A stretch of DNA of 64,000 nucleotides from assembly GCF_001423745.1 (NCBI RefSeq), contig NZ_LMPC01000031.1:62474-126473 (forward strand), written 5' to 3'. Position numbers and translations under genes: made by a program. Source of the stretch: Arthrobacter sp. Leaf337. Lineage in GTDB: Bacteria > Actinomycetota > Actinomycetes > Actinomycetales > Micrococcaceae. Below the pieces are notes generated by a model that was not told the DNA's origin, made no database searches, and saw only the letters and a list, made by a program, of their open reading frames with translations. Within the stretch, counting starts at the first letter, position 1, and every line of letters begins with the position of its first letter. This document shows, one piece after another, positions 1 to 8,564 of the stretch.

Positions 1-510
1 ATCGGCGGACTCTTCTACCGTGATGCCCTGAGCATCCCCGCGTTCGAATTCTCCCAGCTGGTCTTCGACCCCCTGCGCATCACCGTCGGTTTCCTCATCC
101 TCGTGGGCGGCTTCGCCCTGTTCACCACCACGCTGGTGGCCATCGGCGCCGTAATGCCCACAGCCAAGGAAGCCGGGAATTTCATGGGTGTGATGATTGC
201 CCTGATCTTCATTCCGTTCTATTCGGTCAGCCTGGTGATCTCCGAGCCGCATTCCCTGATCGTGCAGGTGTTCACCTACTTCCCCTTCTCGGCGCCGGTC
301 ACGGCGCTGTTGCGGAACGCGTTCGGATCGCTGGGCGTCCTGGAAGCCGCAGTCGTGATCGCCATCCTCTACGTCGGCGCTGCACTGATGCTCCGTGTGG
401 CCGTGCGGCTCTTCCAATACGGGTCCATCTCCTACACCCGGAAGGTCAGCATCAGGACCGCCCTCAAAGCTGGATCACGGCACGCTGTGGCCGGCCCGGC
501 GGAGAAGTAG
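1..510 (+). CDS. ABC-2 type transporter permease, C-terminal part (5' end outside window)
   Basis: The reading frame is open from base 1 and has no start here, so the gene begins upstream. The visible 169 residues carry three to four hydrophobic membrane segments (around residues 30-50, 62-82, 92-110 and 118-138) and an ABC-2 permease-like pattern, including EAGNFMGVMIALIFIPF, typical of NatB-like sodium or drug efflux permeases. It would sit in the membrane beside an ATPase subunit encoded upstream. The basic tail after the last helix is probably cytoplasmic. The family assignment is good; the substrate cannot be told from this fragment. Confidence 0.75.
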   Translation: MGGLFYRDALSIPAFEFSQLVFDPLRITVGFLILVGGFALFTTTLVAIGAVMPTAKEAGNFMGVMIALIFIPFYSVSLVISEPHSLIVQVFTYFPFSAPVTALLRNAFGSLGVLEAAVVIAILYVGAALMLRVAVRLFQYGSISYTRKVSIRTALKAGSRHAVAGPAEK

Positions 511-540
511 CCGGGACTTTGGCGGGGCGGGAGGCGGACC

Positions 541-1524
541 GTGCGGCTGGTTTTCCTCGGTGACGTGATGCTGGGCCGCCTGGTGAACGAGCGGCTCAGG
601 TCAGCCCCGCCTGCCTACCCCTGGGGCGACACGCTTCCGGTCCTGGCGCAGGCGGACATGCGGTTCGCCAACCTCGAATGCGTCCTGGCCGACGGCGGGA
701 AGCCGCTGCCGGGGAAGGTGTTCCATTTCCGCTCGGACGTCCGGAACGCTGCCGCACTGACTGCCGCGGGTATCGACGCCGTCTCGCTCGCCAACAACCA
801 CGTGCTTGACTACGGGACGGACGCATTCCGGGAGCTGCTGCCTGCGCTGGACCGCAGCGGAATCCTGCATGCCGGAGCGGGGCCGGACCTGGAGGCCGCC
901 CGGCGGCCTGTGATCCGGCGGGTGGGTCCGGCCGCCGTCGGATTCCTTGCCTTCACGGACAACCAGCCGGACTGGGAGGCGGGACCGTTCCGGCCCGGGG
1001 TGTACTACGTGCCGGTGGACGAACGGCACCCGGAAAACGCGAGGGTCCGGGACCTGCTGGGGCTAGTTGGCCGCACCAGGGCACGCACGGACCTGCTGGT
1101 CGTTTCGGCGCACTGGGGCGGCAACTGGGGCGCCGATGTGCCGCCCGCCCACCGGGAGCTGGGGCACGCGCTGGTGGATGCGGGGGCCGACGTCGTGTTC
1201 GGGCATTCGGCGCACATCTTCCGCGGCGTGGAGCTCTACCGCGGCCGGCCGCTCATCTACAGCGCCGGCGATTTCATAGACGACTATGCCGTGGACCCCG
1301 AGGAACGCAACGACCAGTCGTTCATCTTCCGCCTGGAAATCGGCGGCGGCGTGCCCGTCCGGCTGCAGCTCCATCCAACGGTCATCACCGGGTTCCAGGC
1401 GCGGCTGGCCGGAAAAAGCTCACGCCGGATCGCAGCACGGATGCAGGAGCTTAGCGCCCAGCTGGGAACGCAGAGTAAGTGGGTCGATGAAACGAACGTG
1501 CTGCAAATACCGGTGGACAGTTAA
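541..1524 (+). CDS. CapA family metallophosphatase-like protein
   Basis: A 327-residue protein of the CapA/PgsA family (poly-gamma-glutamate capsule synthesis proteins, metallophosphatase fold). Visible hallmarks are GDVMLGR at residues 7-13, NLE at 44-46, LANNHVLDYG at 83-92, SAHWG near 179-183 and GHSAH at 211-215, which supply the usual metal-binding Asp, Asn and His residues. The GTG start is fixed by a strong GGGAGG site and by the family motif starting six residues later. There is no signal peptide, unlike many CapA proteins, so it may be cytosolic. Its stop codon overlaps the stop of the convergent gene in the palindrome TTAA. No capsule genes are nearby, so a true capsule role is doubtful. 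Confidence 0.8.
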   Translation: MRLVFLGDVMLGRLVNERLRSAPPAYPWGDTLPVLAQADMRFANLECVLADGGKPLPGKVFHFRSDVRNAAALTAAGIDAVSLANNHVLDYGTDAFRELLPALDRSGILHAGAGPDLEAARRPVIRRVGPAAVGFLAFTDNQPDWEAGPFRPGVYYVPVDERHPENARVRDLLGLVGRTRARTDLLVVSAHWGGNWGADVPPAHRELGHALVDAGADVVFGHSAHIFRGVELYRGRPLIYSAGDFIDDYAVDPEERNDQSFIFRLEIGGGVPVRLQLHPTVITGFQARLAGKSSRRIAARMQELSAQLGTQSKWVDETNVLQIPVDS

Positions 1525-1727
1525 TCCCGTTTGTCCCGTTCGCTGAATTCCTCATCGAGGTCGAAATGCCTGAATTCGGTCTCCGGGTTCGGTTCGCCCT
1601 CGGCCACGTACTCGTAATCCAGCTGGCGCTGGATCTGGCTGTCGAGGACCTGAAGTTCCGTGTCCTCGACCTTTGAGAGATCTTCCGGAAACTCGTCTTC
1701 CGGGGTGAGATGCAGCTTCTCTGACAT
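1521..1727 (-). CDS. small acidic hypothetical protein
   Basis: A 68-residue, strongly acidic protein (rich in Glu and Asp, ending EEFSERDKRD) with no hydrophobic segment and no motif that I recognise. The ATG at 1727 is preceded by AGAGAGG at good spacing, which favours it over the longer frame that begins at 1781. Codon use matches the neighbours. It converges on the CapA gene and the two share the last four bases. It is probably a real small gene of unknown function. Confidence 0.6.
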   Translation of the reverse strand: MSEKLHLTPEDEFPEDLSKVEDTELQVLDSQIQRQLDYEYVAEGEPNPETEFRHFDLDEEFSERDKRD

Positions 1728-1832
1728 GTCGTGCCTCTCTTGGCCAGGAACTGGGGTGCTGTTCTGGCAGCATCTTGGCATTTTCCAGATTATCCGTACC
1801 TGCCAGCGGGCGGAAGTCCAGTGAGCGGCAGA

Positions 1833-2570
1833 CTAGCCGGCGGAAGCCGGCGCCCCGGCTTTGTCATCCGCTGTCCTCCGCCAGGCCGCCACGAGGAGCC
1901 AGCCGGTCCACCCGAGGATCAGCACTATGCCCGCCAGCGTGGGCAGGCTATTGGATGCGGAAAAGCCCTCGGCACCGATGATCCAGCCCTGCGCCAGGTA
2001 GGCCGCTCCGGACAGCGCCATCAGGTACCCGATGAACCGGGAGACCCTGCGCGTGGCGGCGATGCCACTGCCGAACAGGATGAGCGCTGAACCCAGCATG
2101 AAGCTCTGGTAGCTCCTGACTCCCCACTCAAGCCACCGGATGTCCTCCGCAGCCGCGAAGCGCAGGGCCTTCTCCCCCTCGGCGGCGCCGGCCCAGGCAT
2201 CGACGGCATGTTTGAGCGCAACACCGTCCACACCCTGCAGGACACCGTAGAGGGCGAGCGCGGCAACGGCCGCCGCCGTACCCAGCCGCACGGCCCAGCC
2301 CGCTGGCCCGTGCCGGACGTTGAGGGCATAGGCAAGCACTAGCAGTCCGCAGAGCAGCAGCCCCATGCCAACGAACTGCCCGAGGTGGACCAGGATCCAG
2401 GCGTCACTGGCCGCGTACTCGGCGAACGTCGCAGGGTGGTCGTTGGCGCTGGCCGCGTCCGGGTGCTGGAGTCCGGCCAGCAGCGAGGCCACGACGCCGG
2501 CGAAGAGGAGTGCGGCGGACAGCCGCAGCTCGGGGCGGCGGAGCCCGCCGTCGTTCTTTGTGTCTTCCAT
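1833..2570 (-). CDS. six-helix membrane protein of unknown function
   Basis: A 245-residue integral membrane protein with about six hydrophobic helices (roughly residues 17-34, 58-83, 93-113, 152-172, 180-200 and 208-230) and a charged Lys/Arg/Asp end. The start at 2570 has a GGGAG ribosome site; a much longer frame in the same register reaches 3110 but covers the CPBP gene in the wrong frame and was not used. The gap to the upstream CPBP gene is 29 bases, so the two are probably co-transcribed. No catalytic motif is visible and I do not recognise the family with confidence. Confidence 0.7.
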   Translation of the reverse strand: MEDTKNDGGLRRPELRLSAALLFAGVVASLLAGLQHPDAASANDHPATFAEYAASDAWILVHLGQFVGMGLLLCGLLVLAYALNVRHGPAGWAVRLGTAAAVAALALYGVLQGVDGVALKHAVDAWAGAAEGEKALRFAAAEDIRWLEWGVRSYQSFMLGSALILFGSGIAATRRVSRFIGYLMALSGAAYLAQGWIIGAEGFSASNSLPTLAGIVLILGWTGWLLVAAWRRTADDKAGAPASAG

Positions 2571-2599
2571 GTCCCTAACTCCCTTCCGCCGGCTGACAG

Positions 2600-3481
2600 C
2601 TACGGGTTTGCTGCCCGGTAACGCCGCCGGCGCAGGGCATGTCCGCTGCTGCCCTGGCCGGTGGTCCGGGACCTGACGGCGAGGTACGCCGCGACCGCCG
2701 CGGTCAGCACCGCCACCGCCGGGATGAACTGCCACCAGTCCACCGTGTCCATGCCCTGGGACGCGTTCATGGAACCGTGCAGGAGTCCCAGGATCAGGAT
2801 GCTTCCGCCGGTTCCCAGGAACACCATACCCAGTAGGTAACGCGCTACGGCGGCGAAGCCGAAGAGCACTCCCCAGGACAGGGCAACGTCCGTCCACGGG
2901 GTCGCTGCGAACCCCCGCGCGGCGAAGGCCTGGGGCAAATGGATGAGGGCGAACGGGATGGCAGTCAGCAGTGAGCCTGCGAGCACGCCCTTCCGGTCCA
3001 TCAGCCGGCGCTGGACCACCCCCGCCCAGGCCAGTTCCTCCCAGACGTTGCCCAGCAGGGCGCCGATGACCACTGCCTTCAGCAGGTACAGCCCCGCGGT
3101 TGTTGCCCACCCGGTGCCGGGCTCACGGAGCGTGCCGGTCGCGACGGCGGTCAGGAGAGTCAGCAACGGCAGTGCCAGCAACGCCATGGCATACCAGCCG
3201 GCGCCCACACGCCAGCGGACCACACCGTTGAAGAGGCGCCGGACGCCGGCACGGCCATCCGTCGCCGCCGTCACAAGGACGGCCGTCCCCAGCAGGACCA
3301 GCAGTTCCACCAGGAGCCCGGGAGTAACGTCCTTGAGCAAGACGATGGCAAGACACTGCGCCAGCCAGGCCAGCGGGATGGCAAGGATCAGGAAAGCGGC
3401 GACCGGGTGCGCGGCTATGCGGTCCTTGAGCCGCATGCGGATGCTTCCCGCGGAGTTCGGTGCATTCGATTCAACGCTCAT
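2600..3481 (-). CDS. CPBP (Abi/CAAX-type) intramembrane metalloprotease
   Basis: A 293-residue polytopic membrane protein of the CPBP family of intramembrane glutamic proteases. The three signature motifs are in order: EELAWAG near residue 148 (paired glutamates), FALIH near 167-171 and HGSMN near 235-239. The usual Arg of the EExxxRG motif is replaced by Ala, a variant that also occurs in the family. The ATG at 3481 has GAGG eight bases upstream; the frame could extend to 3508. Members process prenylated peptides or bacteriocin-related substrates, but the substrate here is unknown. It lies upstream of the six-helix protein in one likely transcript. Confidence 0.8.
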   Translation of the reverse strand: MSVESNAPNSAGSIRMRLKDRIAAHPVAAFLILAIPLAWLAQCLAIVLLKDVTPGLLVELLVLLGTAVLVTAATDGRAGVRRLFNGVVRWRVGAGWYAMALLALPLLTLLTAVATGTLREPGTGWATTAGLYLLKAVVIGALLGNVWEELAWAGVVQRRLMDRKGVLAGSLLTAIPFALIHLPQAFAARGFAATPWTDVALSWGVLFGFAAVARYLLGMVFLGTGGSILILGLLHGSMNASQGMDTVDWWQFIPAVAVLTAAVAAYLAVRSRTTGQGSSGHALRRRRYRAANP

Positions 3482-3595
3482 GATGTGCCTCGGTTCAGGC
3501 CAAATCACCAGATGCGAACAGCTGCAGAGTACGCCGGTTGCAACGCTGAATCCATAGTTTCCGGTGCGGGGTTTCCCGAGCGGGCCGCCGGCCCG

Positions 3596-6304
3596 TCAGC
3601 GGCCATGGGTGGTCCTGGCCTTCCTCTTCCGCCCGCCGCGGAGCAGCTGTCCCCGCAGGGGGCGGGCTGCCGGGGTGCTGAAGCGGGCCGCGCGGCGGGA
3701 AATGTGGTGCGTGGGCCGCCGGCGCGGAATGACGGCAGGCCGGACAGGAGGCTGTTGGGCTGTACGGGCAAAGAACCAGCGCTTGGCGAATTCGACCATG
3801 ACCAGATACACCGCCGTCATGCCCAGCAGCGCCAGGAAGAAAGGCGTGGGCAGCGGATCGAACCCCAAAACGCCTGCCAGCGGAGACAGCGGGAGGAAGA
3901 TGCCCAGTGCCACCACGCCCAGGGATGCGCCCAGCAGGCCGGCCGAAGGCCTGCTCCGCATGAATGGAACCCTCCGGGTGCGGATGGCAAAAATGATCAG
4001 TGTTTGCGTGGCGATCGATTCGATGAACCAGCCGGCCCGGAATTCCCCGGGCACCGCGTTGAACGCGAACAGCATCAAGGCGAAGGTGGCGAAGTCGAAC
4101 AGGGAGCTGATCGGTCCGAAGAGGAACATGAAACGCCGGATGAAGCCGATGTTCCAGTGCGACGGGGCCAGCAGCTGTTCCTTGTCCACACGGTCGCCGG
4201 GGATCGCCAGCTGGCCGGTGTCGTAGAGCAGGTTGTTCAGCAGGATCTGCCCGGGCAGCATCGGCAGGAAACTTAGGACGACTGAGGCCGTGGCGGCACT
4301 GAACATGTTGCCGAAGTTGCTGGAGGTTCCCATCAGCACGTACTTGATGGTGTTGGCGAAAATCCTCCGCCCTTCCATCACCCCCTCTGCCAGCACGCCC
4401 AGGTCTTTGTCCAGCAGGACAACATCGGCGGCGTCCTTTGCCACATCGGTGGCGCTGTCCACGGAGATGCCGATGTCCGCCGCGTGCAAGGCCAGCGCGT
4501 CATTGACGCCGTCGCCCATGAACCCGACGGACCCCCCGCTTTGGCGAAGCAGGCGGATGATCCGGGCCTTCTGCTCCGGCGAGACACGGGCGAAGATGCT
4601 CGCCTCGCGGGCCGCTGCTGCCAGCTCGGCATCAGAGAGAGTTTCCACCTCGGCGCCGGTGAGCGTGCCGCCGGAGAGCACTCCGAGCTCGTCACAGACC
4701 TTCTCGGCAACCTTGGCGTTGTCCCCGGTGGCGATCTTGACCGTGATGCCGAGCGCTTCGAGCTGGTCCAGTGAAGCCCTGGCGTTGGCTTTGGGCCGGT
4801 CCAGGAAAACCAGCAGCCCCTCCAGGACCAGGCCCTTCTCGTCGGAGGGTTCAATCGCCGCCATTCCTCCGGCCGGCCGGCTGGCGACGGCCACCACGCG
4901 GGAGCCCGCGTTGAACTGTTCGTCCAGCGTCGCCTGCACGCCCGCCGGGATGTCCACGCAGAGTGCCAGGACATCTTCCGGCGATCCCTTGGTGACCATC
5001 CGCGCCACTCCGCCGTCCTCGCTGACCAGCACGCTGGTCCGGCGCCGGAGGTGGTCGAAATCGATGACGTCGAGCCGCTCGTAGCGGTCCGGCTGGAACC
5101 CCGCCGCGTCGGCGGAGGCCCAGAGAGCCGTGTCCAGCGGGTTCAGTCCCACCATGGAGACCTTCGCTTCCGCGTAGTCCGCTTCCGTGGCGAGAAGTCC
5201 CAGCGTCAACAGGGCGCCCGGGGACAGTCCCTCCCTGGCGGGCAACGCTGCGGTGAAGCTGATCCTGCCTTCGGTGAGGGTGCCGGTCTTATCGGTGACG
5301 AGCACGTCCATGTCCCCGAGGTCCTCAATGCACACCAGCCGTTTGACCAGCACTTTGCGTTTGGCCAGCTGACGCGTGCCCGTCGCCAGGCTGGTGCTCA
5401 CGACGGCCGGCAACAGCTGCGGGGTGATTCCGACGGCGATGGCCAGCGAGAACAGCAGGGATTCAATGACAGGCCGCTGCAACAGGAGGTTGGCGATGAA
5501 GATCAGCGAGGTGAGAACCAGGGCCACCTGCAGCAGCAGGTAGGAGAAGCGTTTCAGGCCGAGCTGGAACTCGGTCTGCGGCTGCCGCTCACCGAGTCCC
5601 AGGGCGATCCGGCCGAATTCGGCCCGCCCGCCCGTGGCCACAACCACCCCTGTGCAGCTCCCCGACTGGATCACGGTCCCCATGAACAGGCAGGACGTCA
5701 GGTCCGCGAGCGCAACGGCACCGGTGACTGGCGCGGGGTCTTTGCTGACCGGCAGGGATTCGCCGGTCAGGATGCTTTCGTCGCAGAGCAGGTCTTTGGC
5801 CGTCAGCAGCCTGATGTCGGCCGGGATGATCGCACCGATGGCCAGATGCACGACGTCGCCGGGCACCAGGGTGGTGACGCCGACTTCATCCATGGTCCCG
5901 TCGCGGAGAACAGCGGCCAGGTGGGTGACCCGCGAGTGCAGGGCCTCGGCGGCGCGTTCGGCCCGGAACTCGTTGGTAAAGCCCAGACCGACGCTGACCA
6001 GCAGGATCACGCCGATCACGATGGAGTTTGTGGCATCCCCCAGGAAGAGCGATAGCCCGGCAGTGATGGCGAGAAGGATCAGGATGGGGCTGCCCAGTTG
6101 CCGGCCCAATACGGCCCATCCGCTCGCTTGATGCGTCCGCACGGCGTTGGGGCCCACGGCAGCCAGCCGTTTGGCGCCTTCCCCGCTGGCCAGCCCACCG
6201 CTGCCGGATTCCAACTGGTCCAGGACCTCTTCCACGGGAAGCTGCGCGGCATGCGCCATCGTCACTTGCCCGGGCAAATGCCCGTGGACCTGGAAGTCCG
6301 GCAC
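3596..6304 (-). CDS. mgtA: magnesium-transporting P-type ATPase, MgtA/MgtB-like
   Basis: A 902-residue P3-type ATPase for Mg2+ import across the membrane. It shows TGES at residues 180-183, the membrane motif TPQLLP near 294-299, the phosphorylated aspartate in DKTGTLT (D338), the nucleotide-binding KGSPED near 439-444 and GDGVND at 597-602. The phrase around CIEDLGDMDVL before the phosphorylation site is typical of MgtA proteins. I chose GTG 6304, which has AGGA seven bases upstream; ATG 6259 is the alternative. The start lies 16 bases after the subtilase stop, suggesting coupling. The C-terminus carries an odd tail of about 55 residues, very rich in Arg and Pro, after the last helix. Confidence 0.9.
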   Translation of the reverse strand: MPDFQVHGHLPGQVTMAHAAQLPVEEVLDQLESGSGGLASGEGAKRLAAVGPNAVRTHQASGWAVLGRQLGSPILILLAITAGLSLFLGDATNSIVIGVILLVSVGLGFTNEFRAERAAEALHSRVTHLAAVLRDGTMDEVGVTTLVPGDVVHLAIGAIIPADIRLLTAKDLLCDESILTGESLPVSKDPAPVTGAVALADLTSCLFMGTVIQSGSCTGVVVATGGRAEFGRIALGLGERQPQTEFQLGLKRFSYLLLQVALVLTSLIFIANLLLQRPVIESLLFSLAIAVGITPQLLPAVVSTSLATGTRQLAKRKVLVKRLVCIEDLGDMDVLVTDKTGTLTEGRISFTAALPAREGLSPGALLTLGLLATEADYAEAKVSMVGLNPLDTALWASADAAGFQPDRYERLDVIDFDHLRRRTSVLVSEDGGVARMVTKGSPEDVLALCVDIPAGVQATLDEQFNAGSRVVAVASRPAGGMAAIEPSDEKGLVLEGLLVFLDRPKANARASLDQLEALGITVKIATGDNAKVAEKVCDELGVLSGGTLTGAEVETLSDAELAAAAREASIFARVSPEQKARIIRLLRQSGGSVGFMGDGVNDALALHAADIGISVDSATDVAKDAADVVLLDKDLGVLAEGVMEGRRIFANTIKYVLMGTSSNFGNMFSAATASVVLSFLPMLPGQILLNNLLYDTGQLAIPGDRVDKEQLLAPSHWNIGFIRRFMFLFGPISSLFDFATFALMLFAFNAVPGEFRAGWFIESIATQTLIIFAIRTRRVPFMRSRPSAGLLGASLGVVALGIFLPLSPLAGVLGFDPLPTPFFLALLGMTAVYLVMVEFAKRWFFARTAQQPPVRPAVIPRRRPTHHISRRAARFSTPAARPLRGQLLRGGRKRKARTTHGR

Positions 6305-6320
6305 GTGGAGTTCCTGCACG

Positions 6321-8414
6321 TCAGGACAGCCGCCACACGTAAGCGTAGGGCTGCGGGAACTGGGTAATCCGGAAGGCGCGGACCAAGATTTTGGCCGGGC
6401 CCGGCGGCATGCCCGTCCAGAGGACCTGCTCCACGTTGTTCCCGTGGTCGAAGCCGGCGGAGGTCCCGGAATTTCCGTGCCGCTCGCTGCCGTCGGCCGC
6501 CTGCACAATGAGGTCGAGGTCGTTCTGCAACTGGGGACCGGGCGGATCGGACCACACGAGGGTGATCTTCAGCGTCACCCCGGCTGCGGTGAGTTCCGGG
6601 TCCCCGAGGGGACCCCGGTGCCGCCTCCCCTTGGCAGCAACCTTGGGGACTTCAGCAGGGATGTCGATGGCGAAGGAGTCCTCCTCCCCCTGCTCCAGCG
6701 GGCCGCCTTCGCCCAGGCCCGCGTTGCCCGGCTGCCCGGGAAGGACCACGGACCGGCCCAGGTTGACCCGGCCCCACCCGGAGTTCCCGTTCGGTGATTC
6801 CCCGGCCTCACTGGGGTTGTACTGTCCCGGCAGCACATCGGCGCCGTTGATAAACAGGGCCTTGATCAAGGCAGCGCTGGGGGCGGCCAGCCCGTTCTTC
6901 ACCAGTGTTTCCCGCAGCACCGCCGCGCAGCCGGCAACCAGCGGGGTTGCCATGGACGTGCCGGAATCGAAGAAGAACAGCGGATCGGTGGAGGTGCCGA
7001 AGGTGCTGCCCATCGGGGCGTTCCGCGACAGCGTGGACAGGATGCTGGTTCCCGGGGCCACGACGTCGGGTTTGATCCGGCCTTCCTTCGTGGGCCCGCG
7101 GCTGGAGAAGGCCACCATCCCGTCCGGGTTGTTGGCCTGTTTGTCCCGCTTGACGGGGTTCGCGGGGAAGTCACCCGGCCAGTACGTGCCGTAGGAGGGC
7201 GCAAAATCCTTGCGGAGGCTTTCGCTGGCTCCCACGGTGATGCAGTTCTTGGCCGCGGACTGGGATCCGATGGAGTTCGAGTCCACCGTGCCGTCGCTGT
7301 TGCCGTCCACGCCGTCGTTCCCGGCTGCAAAGCAGATCACCTGGTCCGGGTGGTTCCATACGAATTCGTCGATCTCCCGCGAGCTCGCGTCGTAGGGCAG
7401 GTTGAGTCCGGGCACGCCCCACGAATTCGTGTGCACGCGGGCGCCGTCGTCATACGTCTTTTGGAAGAGGTCGTTCAGGTTGACCGGGATGCCGCCCAGA
7501 CCGCCGTTGGCGTCGAGCAGGCTTTGCAGGATCAGCATGGCTTCAGGTGCCGTGCCCTCAATGTCCCCGCCCATGGTGGCCGAATTTCCCCGGCCCAGCA
7601 CGGAGCCGGCCACGTGCGTGCCGTGGCCGTGCGGATCGTCCGCCTTGTCCGGCGCCGTGCGGCCCAGCGCATAGAGTGTCTGGACCCGTCCGGTGAACGC
7701 CGGATGCGGATTGGCGGCGTCGCCGGTGTCGAATCCTGTGTCCGCAACGGCCACCGCTTCGCCGTCGCCGCGGTAGACGGTCCCGTTGACCAGCACCTCG
7801 GCATTCAGGATCTGCCGGGCAACGTTGTTGAAGAGCTGGCGCTCCCGGACCGGGTGGATCTCGCGGATCTCGTCGATCTTCGCCAGTTCCGGGAGCTGGC
7901 CCACCGACGTGGTGATGCGCAGCTTTCCCGGCGTCACCGCCACGGCGTCGGGCTCCACCCGGGCCGCCACGGCAACCCGGGCGATCAGGTCCGGGCCGGC
8001 CTCGATGCCCGGGTGCAGCAGCAGGTCCACCTTTTCCAGCCGGCGGTCCGGATGCGGTTCGTGGTCCGCCAGCGACCGGACGTTGCCGGTGTCCGCCCCG
8101 CGCGGCAGCAGGGGCGGCGGGATCTTGAAGACCCTGGAGTAGACGTCGGCCCAGCTCACGAACGGCAGGGCGCGCACCCGGTCCAGGTCTGCCGGCGGGA
8201 ACGCTGCAAGGTAGGTGTTGTCCGATACGTATTCCTGCATCTCGACGTCGATGCCGGCAAGTTCCGCGCGCTGTTCCGCCGTCAGCGGCTCCGCGGTCTG
8301 GATGAGGATGTGGTCCGACTCCGAGGCGTCCTCGGCAACCAGTCCGGCGTCACGCAGGGCACGGTTCTGTTTGATCGGATCAATGGTGATGCCGTTGATG
8401 GTGATGTCAGACAT
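6321..8414 (-). CDS. S8 family serine peptidase (subtilase) without signal peptide
   Basis: A 697-residue subtilisin-type protease. The catalytic triad is visible as D225 (VADTGFD), H264 (HGTHVAG) and S487 (SGTSMATP), with the oxyanion Asn in AAGND near 366. Residues 1-200 look like a long N-terminal prodomain region, and the last 130 residues look like a beta-rich C-terminal domain of the pre-peptidase/P-domain kind, as in KP-43-type proteases. There is no hydrophobic leader at the ATG (8414, AGGGGG upstream), so classical export is not supported. It is followed after 16 bases by the Mg2+ ATPase gene. Confidence 0.9.
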   Translation of the reverse strand: MSDITINGITIDPIKQNRALRDAGLVAEDASESDHILIQTAEPLTAEQRAELAGIDVEMQEYVSDNTYLAAFPPADLDRVRALPFVSWADVYSRVFKIPPPLLPRGADTGNVRSLADHEPHPDRRLEKVDLLLHPGIEAGPDLIARVAVAARVEPDAVAVTPGKLRITTSVGQLPELAKIDEIREIHPVRERQLFNNVARQILNAEVLVNGTVYRGDGEAVAVADTGFDTGDAANPHPAFTGRVQTLYALGRTAPDKADDPHGHGTHVAGSVLGRGNSATMGGDIEGTAPEAMLILQSLLDANGGLGGIPVNLNDLFQKTYDDGARVHTNSWGVPGLNLPYDASSREIDEFVWNHPDQVICFAAGNDGVDGNSDGTVDSNSIGSQSAAKNCITVGASESLRKDFAPSYGTYWPGDFPANPVKRDKQANNPDGMVAFSSRGPTKEGRIKPDVVAPGTSILSTLSRNAPMGSTFGTSTDPLFFFDSGTSMATPLVAGCAAVLRETLVKNGLAAPSAALIKALFINGADVLPGQYNPSEAGESPNGNSGWGRVNLGRSVVLPGQPGNAGLGEGGPLEQGEEDSFAIDIPAEVPKVAAKGRRHRGPLGDPELTAAGVTLKITLVWSDPPGPQLQNDLDLIVQAADGSERHGNSGTSAGFDHGNNVEQVLWTGMPPGPAKILVRAFRITQFPQPYAYVWRLS

Positions 8415-8506
8415 GAAGTTGTGCCCCCTGGCGATCAGCCGGAATTGCGCCGCCGGAAACAGCCTCGGCACCCGGTGGCCGCATGTGCTCTATAAGGAGA
8501 CCCGGA

Positions 8507-8550
8507 CCCCGCCGAGCGGGGCCCCGGAAGGTGAGCGTCAGCATACGCTC
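8507..8550. terminator. possible weak terminator hairpins downstream of the flavoprotein gene
   Basis: Two short perfect stems lie between the leftward flavoprotein stop (8565) and the subtilase start (8414): CCCCGC/GCGGGG (8507-8521) and GAGCGT/ACGCTC (8533-8550). Neither has a T-run, so factor-independent termination is uncertain. Confidence 0.3.
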
Positions 8551-8564
8551 GGCACCCTAGGCGG

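Noticed and set aside
5051-6055. 334-residue open frame on the + strand
   Set aside because: It is antisense to the Mg2+ ATPase, rich in Gln, Gly and Asp, with no motif.
6305-6508. 68-residue upstream extension of the Mg2+ ATPase frame
   Set aside because: The added residues lie in the wrong frame of the subtilase C-terminus, have no P-type ATPase similarity, and a good ribosome site precedes GTG 6304.
7350-8495. 381-residue open frame on the + strand
   Set aside because: It is antisense to the subtilase N-terminal half and contains only Val/Arg/Gly/Asp-rich shadow sequence.
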